Assembly (NCBI GenBank): GCA_013204025.1
Contig: JABMOW010000107.1
Span: forward strand, 84,551 to 148,550
Direction: 5' to 3'
From: Fidelibacterota bacterium
Lineage (GTDB): Bacteria; Fidelibacterota; Marinisomatia; SCGC-AAA003-L08; JACNLC01
DNA: 64,000 nt
Positions 53,299 to 63,058 of the stretch are shown here, one piece after another. The first letter of the stretch is position 1; each line of letters opens with the position of its first letter. The notes under the pieces were generated by a model that ran no database searches, was not told the DNA's origin, and was given only the letters and a program-made list of their open reading frames with translations. Both the position numbers and the translations under genes were made by a program.

Positions 53299-55995
53299 AT
53301 GAAATATGTTTATAATTTCGGCAATGGCAAGGCTGATGGTTCCGCCGCAGATAAAAATCTGTTGGGTGGCAAAGGCGCAAATTTGGCTGAAATGACCAAT
53401 CTGAATATCCCCGTTCCTCCGGGATTCACAATTACCACCGAAGTGTGTACATATTATATGGAACATGCAGCTTATCCATCTGAACTTTCTGACCAAATTA
53501 ACCAGTCGTTGGAACTATTAGAAAAGATAATGTCGCAGGGATTTGGAAAGCCTAGCAACCCACTGCTGGTTTCGGTCCGATCAGGCGCAAGAACCTCCAT
53601 GCCCGGTATGATGGAAACCGTCCTTAATGTGGGCTTGACATCCGAAACGATACCAGGAATGATCGCTATGACTGGCAATGAACGGTTTGTTTATGACGCC
53701 TACCGACGACTGATTACCATGTATTCCGATGTGGTGATGGAAAAATCTGCAGGGATTGAGCCCGCCGAGGGGAAAGGAATCCGTGAGCAACTCGATCATA
53801 TTATGGATAAAATGAAAGAAGAGAACGGATACGCATCTGATACGGATTTGTCTGCTTCAGATTTAAAAACACTCTCTGAATTGTTCAAGGAAAAGATCAT
53901 CAAAGTTTTGGGTAACCCTTTTCCCGATGATGCCATGGAACAGCTTTTGGGTGGAATTACAGCTGTTTTCGGATCGTGGAATGGTAAGCGAGCCATCAGT
54001 TATCGAAGAATCGAAAGTATCCCTGATCATTGGGGTACCGCGGTAAATGTTCAAACCATGGTTTTTGGGAATATGGGTGATGATTCCGCTACTGGTGTGG
54101 CGTTCACTAGAAACCCAGCCACTGGTGAAAAAGAATTTTATGGTGAATGGCTAGCCAACGCACAGGGAGAAGATGTTGTAGCCGGAATTCGGACTCCAAA
54201 TCCTCTCAACAGCTCTACAAAAACGGATGATTCATTTGTTCAAGTAGGTCTTGACGAGTACATGCCTGAAAATTATCAATTGCTGCATGATATTCAGCAA
54301 AGACTTGAAAATCATTATTCCGACATGCAGGATATCGAATTCACTATCCAAAAAGGTAAGCTATGGATGCTTCAGACCCGCGTCGGAAAGCGTACTGGTA
54401 ATGCTGCTATCCGAATGGCCGTGGAAATGGTAGCAGAAGGAATGATTGATGAAAAAACAGCCGTACTTCGAGTAAAGCCAGAACAATTGGATGAAGTCAT
54501 GCACCCAATGGTGGATTTTAAAGCAGAGAAAATCGCCAAAGTACTAGCAAAAGGATTACCCGCAGGACCAGGTGGTGGTGTGGGTCAAATCGTGTTTTCT
54601 GCTGATGATGCTGAGAGTTGGTATAAACAAGGCAAAAAGGTGATTTTAGTCCGGAATGAAACGTCACCCGAGGATGTCCATGGTATGCATGTGGCAGAGG
54701 CAATTCTTACTGCAAAAGGCGGAATGACCTCTCATGCTGCATTGGTCGCCCGAGGATGGGGAAAATGTTGTATTGTCGGGTGTTCTGCATTGAACATCAG
54801 TGCGTCTGAAAAGAAAATGACAATTGATGGTGTTGTGTTAAAAGAAGGCGACTGGTTGACGATGAATGGCACGTCGGGAAAAGTGTACGAAGGAAAACTA
54901 CCCCTTATTAAACCGGACTTGGAAGCAAATACTGAATTCACTGCATTATTGAAAATGGCAGATAAATTCAAGTCACTTAAAATCCGTACAAATGCAGATA
55001 GCCCTGAAGATGCCAGCCTCGCCCGTGTATTCGGTGCAGAAGGTATTGGACTATGCAGGACCGAACACATGTTTTTTGAACCTGACAGAATTATCTCCAT
55101 GCGGAAGATGATCTTGTCCAATACCCTACAAGAACGTCGTGCTGCTGTAATGAAGTTGTTACCGTTCCAGCGTGAAGATTTTTATGGGATACTAAAGGCA
55201 ATGTCACCTCATGCAGTTACAATCCGACTTTTGGATCCTCCGTTGCATGAGTTTCTCCCTCAAACTGAAGAACAAATTGAAGAATTAGCTGGCGAATTGG
55301 ATGTATCTCCTGAAAATATCAAAAAGAGGATAGGATATCTTCATGAACTGAATCCCATGTTGGGACACCGTGGGTGCAGGCTTGGTGTTGCTTATCCTGA
55401 AATTACGGAAATGCAGGCAAGAGCGATTTTTGAAGCTACTATCCAGCTGATAGATGAAGGCGTTAATCCCATGCCTGAAGTAATGGTTCCGCTTGTGGGC
55501 ACCGTGACGGAACTCATAAGCCAGAAAAAACTCATCATAGCAACTGCAGATGCCGTGATGGAAGAACATGGAATCCGTTTTGATTATCTGGTAGGGACCA
55601 TGATTGAATTGCCGCGGGCGTGTATCACTGCTGATGAAATTGCCTTGGAGGCTGAATTTTTCTCATTTGGAACCAATGATCTTACACAAACCACATACGG
55701 ATTTTCACGGGATGATATTGGAAACTTCCTTCCCAAATACCTTGAGGATAAAATCCTCACCCATGATCCGTTCCAATCCATTGACCAAAAAGGTGTGGGT
55801 GAATTGGTGAAAATGGCGGTTCAAAAAGGCCGGAGCCAAAAACAAGACTTGAAAATCGGTATTTGTGGTGAACATGGCGGGGATCCAAAGTCCATTGAAT
55901 TTTTTAATTCTGCAGGATTGGATTACGTAAGTTGCTCTCCTTTCAGAGTTCCAATTGCGAGATTAGCTGCGGCACATGCGACTCTGAATAGTTAA
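53299..55995 (+). CDS. ppdK: Pyruvate, phosphate dikinase
   Basis: Reversibly converts ATP, phosphate and pyruvate to AMP, PPi and phosphoenolpyruvate. The 898-aa length is typical. The N-terminal ATP-grasp domain starts KYVYNFGNGKADGSAADKNL then LGGKGANLAEM. The central phosphohistidine is in GGMTSHAALVARGWGKCCIV. The C-terminal TIM barrel carries EGIGLCRTEHMFFE, a metal-binding region around FSFGTNDLTQTTYGFSRDD, and the acid/base Cys in IGICGEHGGDP. It supports gluconeogenic or PPi-linked glycolytic flux. Single gene with a strong terminator just after it. Confidence 0.97.
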   Translation: MKYVYNFGNGKADGSAADKNLLGGKGANLAEMTNLNIPVPPGFTITTEVCTYYMEHAAYPSELSDQINQSLELLEKIMSQGFGKPSNPLLVSVRSGARTSMPGMMETVLNVGLTSETIPGMIAMTGNERFVYDAYRRLITMYSDVVMEKSAGIEPAEGKGIREQLDHIMDKMKEENGYASDTDLSASDLKTLSELFKEKIIKVLGNPFPDDAMEQLLGGITAVFGSWNGKRAISYRRIESIPDHWGTAVNVQTMVFGNMGDDSATGVAFTRNPATGEKEFYGEWLANAQGEDVVAGIRTPNPLNSSTKTDDSFVQVGLDEYMPENYQLLHDIQQRLENHYSDMQDIEFTIQKGKLWMLQTRVGKRTGNAAIRMAVEMVAEGMIDEKTAVLRVKPEQLDEVMHPMVDFKAEKIAKVLAKGLPAGPGGGVGQIVFSADDAESWYKQGKKVILVRNETSPEDVHGMHVAEAILTAKGGMTSHAALVARGWGKCCIVGCSALNISASEKKMTIDGVVLKEGDWLTMNGTSGKVYEGKLPLIKPDLEANTEFTALLKMADKFKSLKIRTNADSPEDASLARVFGAEGIGLCRTEHMFFEPDRIISMRKMILSNTLQERRAAVMKLLPFQREDFYGILKAMSPHAVTIRLLDPPLHEFLPQTEEQIEELAGELDVSPENIKKRIGYLHELNPMLGHRGCRLGVAYPEITEMQARAIFEATIQLIDEGVNPMPEVMVPLVGTVTELISQKKLIIATADAVMEEHGIRFDYLVGTMIELPRACITADEIALEAEFFSFGTNDLTQTTYGFSRDDIGNFLPKYLEDKILTHDPFQSIDQKGVGELVKMAVQKGRSQKQDLKIGICGEHGGDPKSIEFFNSAGLDYVSCSPFRVPIARLAAAHATLNS

Positions 55996-56010
55996 GTGAA
56001 TTGATAGCAC

Positions 56011-56042
56011 AAAAAAGGGCAGTTGATACTGCCCTTTTTTTA
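56011..56042 (+). terminator. Intrinsic terminator after ppdK
   Basis: AAAAAAGGGCAG, loop TTGATA, CTGCCCTTTTTTT: a 6-bp G/C stem extended by an A/T pair run, with T-tract. The symmetrical A and T runs let it work in both directions, ending the convergent cytochrome transcript too. Confidence 0.9.
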
Positions 56043-56054
56043 TACTTTCCGGTT

Positions 56055-57506
56055 TTACTTGTACCGGGATTTAAATTCATCGGCAGCCTTCTTTCGGCGT
56101 TCTTTTTCATCTGGATCCAGTTTACCTTCGATCCATTTGTGATTATCGCTGTGCATTGTTTCTTCTAAAACCTTTTGAAGATTTTTTGCAGCCTTTACAT
56201 CGTCTTTATTATCGGAGTTTAATCCGTGTTCGATAATCTCTTCAATCTCAGGAATTAATTCAGAATAAAAGTTTTTTGCCAGATCATATGTACCATGCCA
56301 GTGGGTGTAATCGGGGGCCATCATTGAAGCAGCGTGCCGGGCACGACGGCCTTCGTGGTGCCAAATTTCAAACCAGGTAAAATCAATTTTATCACTAAAT
56401 GCAATATGGTTTCCTTCGTCATCTTTTTTCAATAATGGAACTGCTGCCTTATAAAGCGCTTCACCAGGTGTGGCATATTTATCATCGTAAAGATCGATCA
56501 ATCCTTCGTATTGAATAAAGAAGTTATCTGTAAAATTGCTGTTATGGCAAGCCACGCAAACGTCCTGCATATTATTTCGTCTAGTATCGGCATGGATATT
56601 TGAAGATTCCAGCCCCCATTTTGCGTCAGTTTCGTGTGATAGTTTTGAGTGAACAGGACGATTATTCCATTTGATCCGCAATCCGATATTGTGAGTAATA
56701 CTTTGATTGGCCGTAGCGGACATATGACAGGTAGCGCAGGTTGGTGCGATGTCGTAATCTTCACCCACGACCCATTTTGATGAAGACAGATTCATCCGAT
56801 CAACATTTGCAAAAAAATTGATTCCATGTTTGGACTCTTCATAAATCTCTTTCTGTGGATGGTCTGGACCGAGGTGGCATTTTCCGCAGTTTTCAGGTCT
56901 TCTGGCCTGTGCAACGGAGAATTCATGTCTCTGGTGACATGCTGAACATGCGCCTTCAGAACCGTCGGGGTTGATCCTGCCCATCCCGGTATTTGGCCAG
57001 GTAGCGGGATCTAATCTACCATCTTCCAACACCTTTACTTGACTCCCATGACACTGCCAACAACCATTCACGGCAGCAGCAGAATTCCCGTGTGGGAATC
57101 CTTCGGTGATGAATTTGCTGTTTCCTTCAACGACTTCAGCAAGGACGTTGTCTAATGAGCCCATGATCCGACCTGCTTTTGAATGATGGGAATTCAGAAA
57201 TTCGTCCACTTCCGTTTCATGGCATCTGGCGCAATCCAACGGAGAAACGATGGTAGAGATGTAATAATCTTCATGTTCAAATGCGTCTACATCACTTATC
57301 TCGGCGCGGTGGCATTCGTAGCAACCCACATTGGCGCCATAATGTTTACTGCTACCCCACTGCTGATAAAGACTTACATTTACTTCTTTATGGCATTGCA
57401 TGCATTCCTTGGATTCCTCTGATAATTGTGCCGGGATTTGCGGCGTTGAGATGCCTATGGCAAGTATTACACAGAGGATTATAATTGATTGGAATTTAGT
57501 TTTCAC
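56055..57506 (-). CDS. Octaheme c-type cytochrome of the hydroxylamine oxidoreductase (HAO) family
   Basis: Periplasmic multiheme cytochrome of 483 aa with a signal peptide (about 5-27). Exactly eight CxxCH motifs occur: CMQCH, CYECH, CARCH, CWQCH, CSACH, CGKCH, CATCH, CVACH. Spacing and the C-terminal APDYTHWHGTYDLAKNFYSE segment fit the HAO/octaheme group. Members oxidise hydroxylamine or hydrazine, or run in reverse reducing nitrite or hydroxylamine. The Tyr in DYTHWHG may or may not equal the heme-crosslinking Tyr of oxidising HAO; only an alignment could tell. GTG start with AAGGAGAG 4 bases upstream. Its hemes would be attached by the ccm system at 34942-40618. Divergent from the porin gene. 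Confidence 0.85.
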   Translation of the reverse strand: MKTKFQSIIILCVILAIGISTPQIPAQLSEESKECMQCHKEVNVSLYQQWGSSKHYGANVGCYECHRAEISDVDAFEHEDYYISTIVSPLDCARCHETEVDEFLNSHHSKAGRIMGSLDNVLAEVVEGNSKFITEGFPHGNSAAAVNGCWQCHGSQVKVLEDGRLDPATWPNTGMGRINPDGSEGACSACHQRHEFSVAQARRPENCGKCHLGPDHPQKEIYEESKHGINFFANVDRMNLSSSKWVVGEDYDIAPTCATCHMSATANQSITHNIGLRIKWNNRPVHSKLSHETDAKWGLESSNIHADTRRNNMQDVCVACHNSNFTDNFFIQYEGLIDLYDDKYATPGEALYKAAVPLLKKDDEGNHIAFSDKIDFTWFEIWHHEGRRARHAASMMAPDYTHWHGTYDLAKNFYSELIPEIEEIIEHGLNSDNKDDVKAAKNLQKVLEETMHSDNHKWIEGKLDPDEKERRKKAADEFKSRYK

Positions 57507-57548
57507 GGCTCTCTCCTTGATTTAGAGTGTAAAAGATTATAATAATTA

Positions 57549-57564
57549 ATGATTCTTGAATCAT
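57549..57564. promoter_or_regulatory. Palindrome in the cytochrome promoter region
   Basis: ATGATTC-TT-GAATCAT, a perfect 7+7 inverted repeat 43 bases upstream of the cytochrome start. On the minus strand a TATAAT lies at 57536-57541, so the palindrome overlaps the -35 region. A regulator site is likely; the regulator is unknown. Confidence 0.45.
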
Positions 57565-57659
57565 AAATTAATGATGTCATAATTTATCGACAAAGAAAAA
57601 CCCAATAATTCGGAATAATCATACTTCTGAAAATTATTGAGATTGTTTTTAGATGTTTA

Positions 57660-57673
57660 TTGATTTTCATCTA
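57660..57673 (+). promoter_or_regulatory. FNR/CRP-type box candidate upstream of the porin gene
   Basis: TTGAT-TTTC-ATCTA matches the FNR consensus TTGAT-N4-ATCAA at 9 of 10 fixed positions and lies about 60 bases before the porin start, facing also the divergent cytochrome gene. No FNR-type gene is in the window. Confidence 0.35.
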
Positions 57674-57734
57674 TCCGGATCATCATAACCGGTAACATGA
57701 AAATTTGATTGGTTAACACAACAGGAGAAAAATA

Positions 57735-58889
57735 ATGAAAAAAATAACTCTACTCATCGTTTTGATTTCAATAACCGGTATGCTCTATTCTGGTCCGGCG
57801 TTTGATGTATCCGGCCAGATCCGTCATCGATATGAATTCTCGGATAACGATTTCAACGACGATACCGGTGCAGATACCTTCTCGCTGATGAGAACCCGCC
57901 TAAACCTGGGTTTTGAACCCGCTGAAAATATGAAAGTCGTCCTTCAATTCCAAGATGCCAGAAAGTTCGGCGAAGAAACCAATACACTCACAGACGGCAG
58001 CGCAAATAATTTCGACTTGCATCAGGGATTTGTCACTTTTGACAATTTTTTTAATCTTCCTTTATCGCTGAAGTTGGGTCGATATGAGGTGATATACGGA
58101 CCTCAACGGTTAATGGGTGCCGTGGGCTGGCATAATATGGGTCGAAGCTTCGATGGCGCGACAGCATCTTTTCATCATCCCATCGCCGATATTGACCTCT
58201 TCAATCTTAAAGTAAGTGAAACCGGATCGAACGATGACGTGGGTGATATTTGGGTGAGAGGTGCTTATGGAAAATTGAATCTTGAAAATTATACTACTCA
58301 GGCATTTTTCATTCAGGACGACGAAAGGAATACCTACGGAATGTATGCAAGCGGTGAGATCATGACAAACCTATCTCATGAAACCGAATTTGCGATGCAA
58401 GGAGGTACTTTGAATGGAGAGGATGTAAAAGGATTATTTTACGCATTCAATCTGACCTATGATCTGGGTATGTTTAAGATTACCGGTGGGTATGATCATC
58501 TCAGCGGAAATGATCCCGAAACCGCTGACAAAAATGAAGCCTTTAATACGCTGTACGCTACAAATCATAAATACTATGGTTTTATGGACTACTTTCCAAT
58601 TGGAGCGGGTGCTTTAGGATTGAACGACATTCATGCAAAGTTATCAGGTTTTGAAATTGCAGGCGTGAAACTGAATGCCACCTATCACATCTTTACATCT
58701 GAGTATGAATCAGGTGGAGATTCTGACTTCGGCAATGAGCTTGACCTGACCGGTGTAAAGAAATACAATGACAATGTTTCATTTATAGGAGGATACTCCA
58801 TGTTTACCAAAGGCGGTCTGGATATCGGTTCGAACATAGGTGAAGATAATTCATCCTGGTTTTACCTGATGACGATTGTAAATTTCTAA
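57735..58889 (+). CDS. Outer-membrane porin, alginate-export-like
   Basis: Exported protein of 384 aa with a signal peptide (KKITLLIVLISITGMLYSG). The mature protein begins FDVSGQIRHRYEFSDNDFND and has the repeated amphipathic strands of an outer-membrane barrel (KVVLQFQDARKFGEE, LPLSLKLGRYEVIYGPQRL). It ends with a terminal strand closed by Phe (SSWFYLMTIVNF). GRYE..YG..R is typical of alginate-export/OprD-like porins, which here more likely serve a small solute. It is divergently transcribed from the octaheme cytochrome gene, suggesting substrate or product passage for that enzyme. GGAG 7 bases before the ATG. Confidence 0.75.
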   Translation: MKKITLLIVLISITGMLYSGPAFDVSGQIRHRYEFSDNDFNDDTGADTFSLMRTRLNLGFEPAENMKVVLQFQDARKFGEETNTLTDGSANNFDLHQGFVTFDNFFNLPLSLKLGRYEVIYGPQRLMGAVGWHNMGRSFDGATASFHHPIADIDLFNLKVSETGSNDDVGDIWVRGAYGKLNLENYTTQAFFIQDDERNTYGMYASGEIMTNLSHETEFAMQGGTLNGEDVKGLFYAFNLTYDLGMFKITGGYDHLSGNDPETADKNEAFNTLYATNHKYYGFMDYFPIGAGALGLNDIHAKLSGFEIAGVKLNATYHIFTSEYESGGDSDFGNELDLTGVKKYNDNVSFIGGYSMFTKGGLDIGSNIGEDNSSWFYLMTIVNF

Positions 58890-58911
58890 TCTGCACATCT
58901 TTTTGCACACA

Positions 58912-58943
58912 GGGCTGATTCTGAAAAGAGTCAGCCTTTTTTA
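58912..58943 (+). terminator. Intrinsic terminator after the porin gene
   Basis: GGCTGA (58913-58918), 12-base loop, TCAGCC (58931-58936), followed by TTTTTTATTTT. Confidence 0.85.
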
Positions 58944-59039
58944 TTTTGATCCCGCACAGGTGATATTGTGAATTTCAATTGTACCCCCTTCATCCCCTAA
59001 TTTACATACCCTTAAGGAGTGGGGAATTCGCATTATTTC

Positions 59040-59525
59040 ATGATTAACATCAGTCTTGATATACATATTCGTGCCAACAGGGAAGTCGTGTGGGCGTACA
59101 TGTCAGATATTCTACTTTCTCTGGCACATAATCGTCTTCATAGGGAAATCATTCCTAAGGGGTCCTCGCATGCCAGAAAAGGGCGAGAATTTGTTATCTC
59201 CCACCGAACATTTCTGGGTACTCATGATATGCATGCGATCATTCAGGAATGCATTCCCTGGGAGTGCATTCAAATCCATGAATCATTCCAAAATCCCCGA
59301 ACAAAGGGATTTCTGCACACCTGCACTTTTCATATGACACCCTCATCCAAGGGCACAAAACTGATTTATACGTTGGAAGGTACCTTTGGCAATCTCGTTC
59401 AGAATATCATGTATAAGCCCATCGCCAGAGGGATCATGCTGGAGGAATTATTCCGGATCAAACATGCTATAGAATCTGCTGAACCCACACTTGATTTAAA
59501 AGCACAGCAGCTTAAACCTATTTGA
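59040..59525 (+). CDS. SRPBCC (START-like) family protein
   Basis: Cytosolic protein of 161 aa with a START/polyketide-cyclase-like fold. It begins with the usual strand and helix NISLDIHIRANREVVWAYMS, has FVISHRTFLGTHDMHAII and GTKLIYTLEGTFGNL, and a long C-terminal helix. This fold binds small hydrophobic ligands; the ligand here is unknown. AAGGAG at 59014-59019 is followed by an in-frame GTG (59019) too near and an ATG (59040) rather far, so the start is uncertain; I chose the ATG, which fits the fold. 89 bp before tig. Confidence 0.7.
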   Translation: MINISLDIHIRANREVVWAYMSDILLSLAHNRLHREIIPKGSSHARKGREFVISHRTFLGTHDMHAIIQECIPWECIQIHESFQNPRTKGFLHTCTFHMTPSSKGTKLIYTLEGTFGNLVQNIMYKPIARGIMLEELFRIKHAIESAEPTLDLKAQQLKPI

Positions 59526-59614
59526 CCCGATTATTCTGTTCTTTCTGGATTTCAATCAATTGAATGACAAGAGTAAATTATAGGTCTGAATTTATAATAA
59601 ATAAAAGGAAGTGA

Positions 59615-60901
59615 ATGAAAACTGAACTGATTACAGTCAATAGTTATTTACGGGAACTGGATGTCAGAGTAGAATGGGAAGAAATGAAAGATGAGTTTGA
59701 GGCTCTTGTGGAAAAGTACCACTCAACTTATCAACGAAAAGGCTTTCGAAAGGGAAAATTCCCTAAAGCATTGTTTAAAAAAGAAATGGTCCCATCCATT
59801 GAGATTGAGTATTCTGATAAAGCGGTAAACGATTATTTCACAAAGGCACTGAATGAGTGTCAATTAAATCCGGTTAATCAGGCGAAAATTGATCACTTCC
59901 ATTTTCATGAAAATTCCGAACTACATTTCAAAGCCATATTTGAGGTGATCCCTGAGTTTAAGCTGCCGGATTATAAAAATGAGTTGAAAGTCACTGTGAA
60001 CAAATTGCAGAAAACAGAAAAAGATACTGCCAAAACCCTGGAAAGTATCCGAAAGCAATATGCAGAGACAAATACAGTTGACAGAGCGGCTACAGAATCC
60101 GATCTCATCCTTGCAGACATTGAGGAAGTAGATGAAAATGGAACACCAATTGTCGGGAAAAAACATGAAAATCAGTTAATCAGTATCGACCGTGGGATCT
60201 TTAGTGAAGATGACCACAAATTATTTATTGGAAAATCCGCAGGCGACACTATCAATTTGTCCAATGATGGGGCTGAAAATCCGGTGCGTTTCAATATTGC
60301 CATTAAGGAAGTTAAAGAACAGGTCCTCCCGGAACTGAACGATGAATTTGCAGCCAAAGTAAGACCCAATGTAAAAACGTTTGAAGAGTTAGAACAATCT
60401 ATTGAACTGGAATTGCAACAGGAGCTGGATCGTCGTTTTGAGCATGAATGTCGTGATCGAATTGCAGATTACTTTGTGAAAAATACAAAGGTGGATATTC
60501 CATCTTCCATGAAAGAGAAATATCTTGATAACATCGTGGAAGACGTAAAGAAAAAAAATCCACCAACCGAACAAATTGATGAAACAAAAGTCCGTGAAAG
60601 CTATGCGGAATTAGCAGAAAATGTCATTCGCTGGCAGTTGGTTATGGATATGTTAATCGACGAGGAAGGCCTTAAAGTTGAACGCGAAGATTTAAGCAAA
60701 AAATTTGAAGCGTTGGCATTGCAGTTTAATATGAGCGCTGAAAAAGTCAAAGCGATGTATTCGAAGTCGGACAAATTTTCAAATTTGACGGAAGACATAA
60801 TAAATGACAAACTTTTTGGAATATTGAAATCGTTTGCGAAGATCAAAGAAGTAGTCATTTCAACGGATGATGCAAACAACGCTAATAAGAAAAAGAAATG
60901 A
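59615..60901 (+). CDS. tig: Trigger factor
   Basis: Ribosome-bound chaperone and peptidyl-prolyl isomerase of 428 aa. The N-terminal ribosome-binding domain carries the signature in [17 protein letters not shown] (normally GFRxGKxP). The middle FKBP-like PPIase domain spans about 145-235, followed by a helical C-terminal chaperone domain. Its stop overlaps the start of clpP by 4 bp. tig-clpP-clpX is a conserved order in bacteria. AAAGGAAG lies before the ATG. Confidence 0.95.
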   Translation: MKTELITVNSYLRELDVRVEWEEMKDEFEALVEKYHSTYQRKGFRKGKFPKALFKKEMVPSIEIEYSDKAVNDYFTKALNECQLNPVNQAKIDHFHFHENSELHFKAIFEVIPEFKLPDYKNELKVTVNKLQKTEKDTAKTLESIRKQYAETNTVDRAATESDLILADIEEVDENGTPIVGKKHENQLISIDRGIFSEDDHKLFIGKSAGDTINLSNDGAENPVRFNIAIKEVKEQVLPELNDEFAAKVRPNVKTFEELEQSIELELQQELDRRFEHECRDRIADYFVKNTKVDIPSSMKEKYLDNIVEDVKKKNPPTEQIDETKVRESYAELAENVIRWQLVMDMLIDEEGLKVEREDLSKKFEALALQFNMSAEKVKAMYSKSDKFSNLTEDIINDKLFGILKSFAKIKEVVISTDDANNANKKKK

Positions 60902-61518
60902 GTGAAGTTATGACAACTCCCCATAATATGCTGATACCCATGGTGGTAGAGCAAACTGCTCACGGTGAACGGGCATACGATATTTATTCCCGCTTGCTTA
61001 AAGAACGGATCATTTTCCTTGGCACAGGGATTGACGATTACGTATCCAGTCTTATTATCGCCCAGCTTCTATTTCTTGAAGCCGAAGAGCCCGACAAAGA
61101 TATTTATATGTATATTAATAGTCCGGGTGGGATCATTACCTCCGGGTTCGGCATTTTGGATACAATGGCATATATTAAACCGGATGTATCCACAATTTGC
61201 ATGGGTCAGGCGGCAAGCATGGCGGCCATTATTTTATGTGCAGGTGCCAAAGGAAAGCGTTCCGCACTCCCCAATTCCCGGGTCATGATCCATCAACCTA
61301 TGGGGGGCGTTCAGGGGCAGGCGACGGATATCGAAATCCACACAAAAGAGATATTGTATCTACGGGATAAACTAAATCGTATCCTGGCAAAAAATACTGG
61401 CAAGTCACTCAAAACCATTGAAAAGGATACAAACCGGGACAACTTCATGTCATCTAAGGATGCATTGGAATATGGAATGATAGACCAAATCGTACAAAGC
61501 CGAAAACTAGAAAAGTAG
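60898..61518 (+). CDS. clpP: ATP-dependent Clp protease proteolytic subunit
   Basis: Self-compartmentalised serine protease of 206 aa. Ser in [13 protein letters not shown], His in [15 protein letters not shown], Asp in [11 protein letters not shown] complete the catalytic triad. [16 protein letters not shown] and the Q-rich handle are present. It partners with ClpX, encoded next, to degrade tagged or misfolded proteins. Several ATGs (60898, 60910) are possible; the first overlaps the tig stop. Confidence 0.97.
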   Translation: MSEVMTTPHNMLIPMVVEQTAHGERAYDIYSRLLKERIIFLGTGIDDYVSSLIIAQLLFLEAEEPDKDIYMYINSPGGIITSGFGILDTMAYIKPDVSTICMGQAASMAAIILCAGAKGKRSALPNSRVMIHQPMGGVQGQATDIEIHTKEILYLRDKLNRILAKNTGKSLKTIEKDTNRDNFMSSKDALEYGMIDQIVQSRKLEK

Positions 61519-61519
61519 C

Positions 61520-62764
61520 ATGCCTAAAAAAACATCACCACCAAAACGAAAATCTCCTTATTTATGTTCTTTTTGCGGACTTGCACAACCGGCAACTAAA
61601 ATGCTGATCGAAGGGATTGATGCGTATATTTGTGAATCCTGTGTCCAATATGCCAGCGAGATTATCCTTGAAAATAACTCAGATGATAAACCACAAAGCC
61701 GGTTTGCAATCCAAACACCTGTGGACATCAAAAAAGCATTGGATAAGTACATTGTTGGACAAGATCATGCAAAAAAAGTGGTTTCGGTTGCTGTGTATAA
61801 CCATTATAAGCGGATAACCAATCCGCAACAAAGTGATGAAGTTGAATTAGAAAAAAGCAATATTCTATTAATAGGTCCTTCCGGAACCGGAAAAACGCTT
61901 ATTGCTCGAACTCTGGCCAAGCTATTGAATGTTCCCTTTGCTATTGCTGATGCCACCGTTCTCACGGAGGCAGGATATGTGGGTGAAGATGTTGAAAATA
62001 TTCTGGTCCGGTTGTATCAGGCATCGGATTATGACGTATCCGCCACGGAGCGTGGTATCGTTTACATTGATGAGATCGATAAAATCGCCAAACGCGACAG
62101 CAATGTCTCCATCACGCGGGATGTATCCGGCGAGGGAGTTCAGCAGGCACTATTAAAAATATTGGAAGGTACCAAATCCAATATCCCACCTAAGGGAGGC
62201 AGAAAGCACCCGGAACAACCTTTCGTGACGATTGATACTACAAATATTTTATTTATCTGTAGCGGGGCATTCGTCGGTATGGATACTTTTATTGGTCGAC
62301 GAGTAGAGGGCGGTAGTGTGGGATTTGATAGAGAAATAAAATCGAAACGAACAGACAACAATTTACTTTCTTATGTCCTGCCTGAAGATTTGATAAAGTA
62401 TGGGTTTATCCCGGAACTGGTAGGCCGGTTACCGGTTTTGGCAGCATTAGATCATTTAAACGAGGCGGCACTCTACTCAATACTCACTGAACCTAAAAAC
62501 GCAATTATCAAGCAGTATAAAAAAATATTCCAAATGGAAGGCATTGACCTTCAGTTTACGGATGACGCAATTGATCAAATTGTCAAATTGGCAATCGAGC
62601 GAAAAACAGGTGCCAGGGCATTAAGGTCAATCCTGGAAATGGTTATGCTGGATATTATGTATGATTTTCACTCTGGTAAAAAGTCATCAACCTGCATTAT
62701 CAATCGTGCAATCATTGAAAAACATGCAACTCCAATGTATAAAAAGACCGCAAAATCCGCTTAA
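61520..62764 (+). CDS. clpX: Clp protease ATP-binding subunit ClpX
   Basis: AAA+ unfoldase of 414 aa. The N-terminal C4 zinc finger is [10 protein letters not shown]...[10 protein letters not shown]. Walker A is [14 protein letters not shown] and Walker B is [13 protein letters not shown]. The ClpP-binding IGF-like loop reads [11 protein letters not shown] region ([12 protein letters not shown] follows), and sensor 2 is [12 protein letters not shown]. It starts 1 base after the clpP stop. Confidence 0.97.
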   Translation: MPKKTSPPKRKSPYLCSFCGLAQPATKMLIEGIDAYICESCVQYASEIILENNSDDKPQSRFAIQTPVDIKKALDKYIVGQDHAKKVVSVAVYNHYKRITNPQQSDEVELEKSNILLIGPSGTGKTLIARTLAKLLNVPFAIADATVLTEAGYVGEDVENILVRLYQASDYDVSATERGIVYIDEIDKIAKRDSNVSITRDVSGEGVQQALLKILEGTKSNIPPKGGRKHPEQPFVTIDTTNILFICSGAFVGMDTFIGRRVEGGSVGFDREIKSKRTDNNLLSYVLPEDLIKYGFIPELVGRLPVLAALDHLNEAALYSILTEPKNAIIKQYKKIFQMEGIDLQFTDDAIDQIVKLAIERKTGARALRSILEMVMLDIMYDFHSGKKSSTCIINRAIIEKHATPMYKKTAKSA

Positions 62765-63058
62765 TAATATTGATATAAATCGATCTGAGATCGCTCTCAA
62801 AACACTGAATTTACCGGTAATTTTCTTGGAATTTGCTTTGTTCAGCACATTTAGTATTGTAAATCTAAAATCATACCTCTAAATTCTAGTCCATTTTTCA
62901 AAAATTTTGAATTAATTGAAGAAAAAATAACATTACCTTTGTAAGGTTAATTTTAATGACAAATATATGGGTAATATGATCGCTGTTCGTTATAGTTATG
63001 ACATTACTTAATCTCTTGCATTTCTTCAATTCAAACTAAATAACAAAGGAGAGGAATT

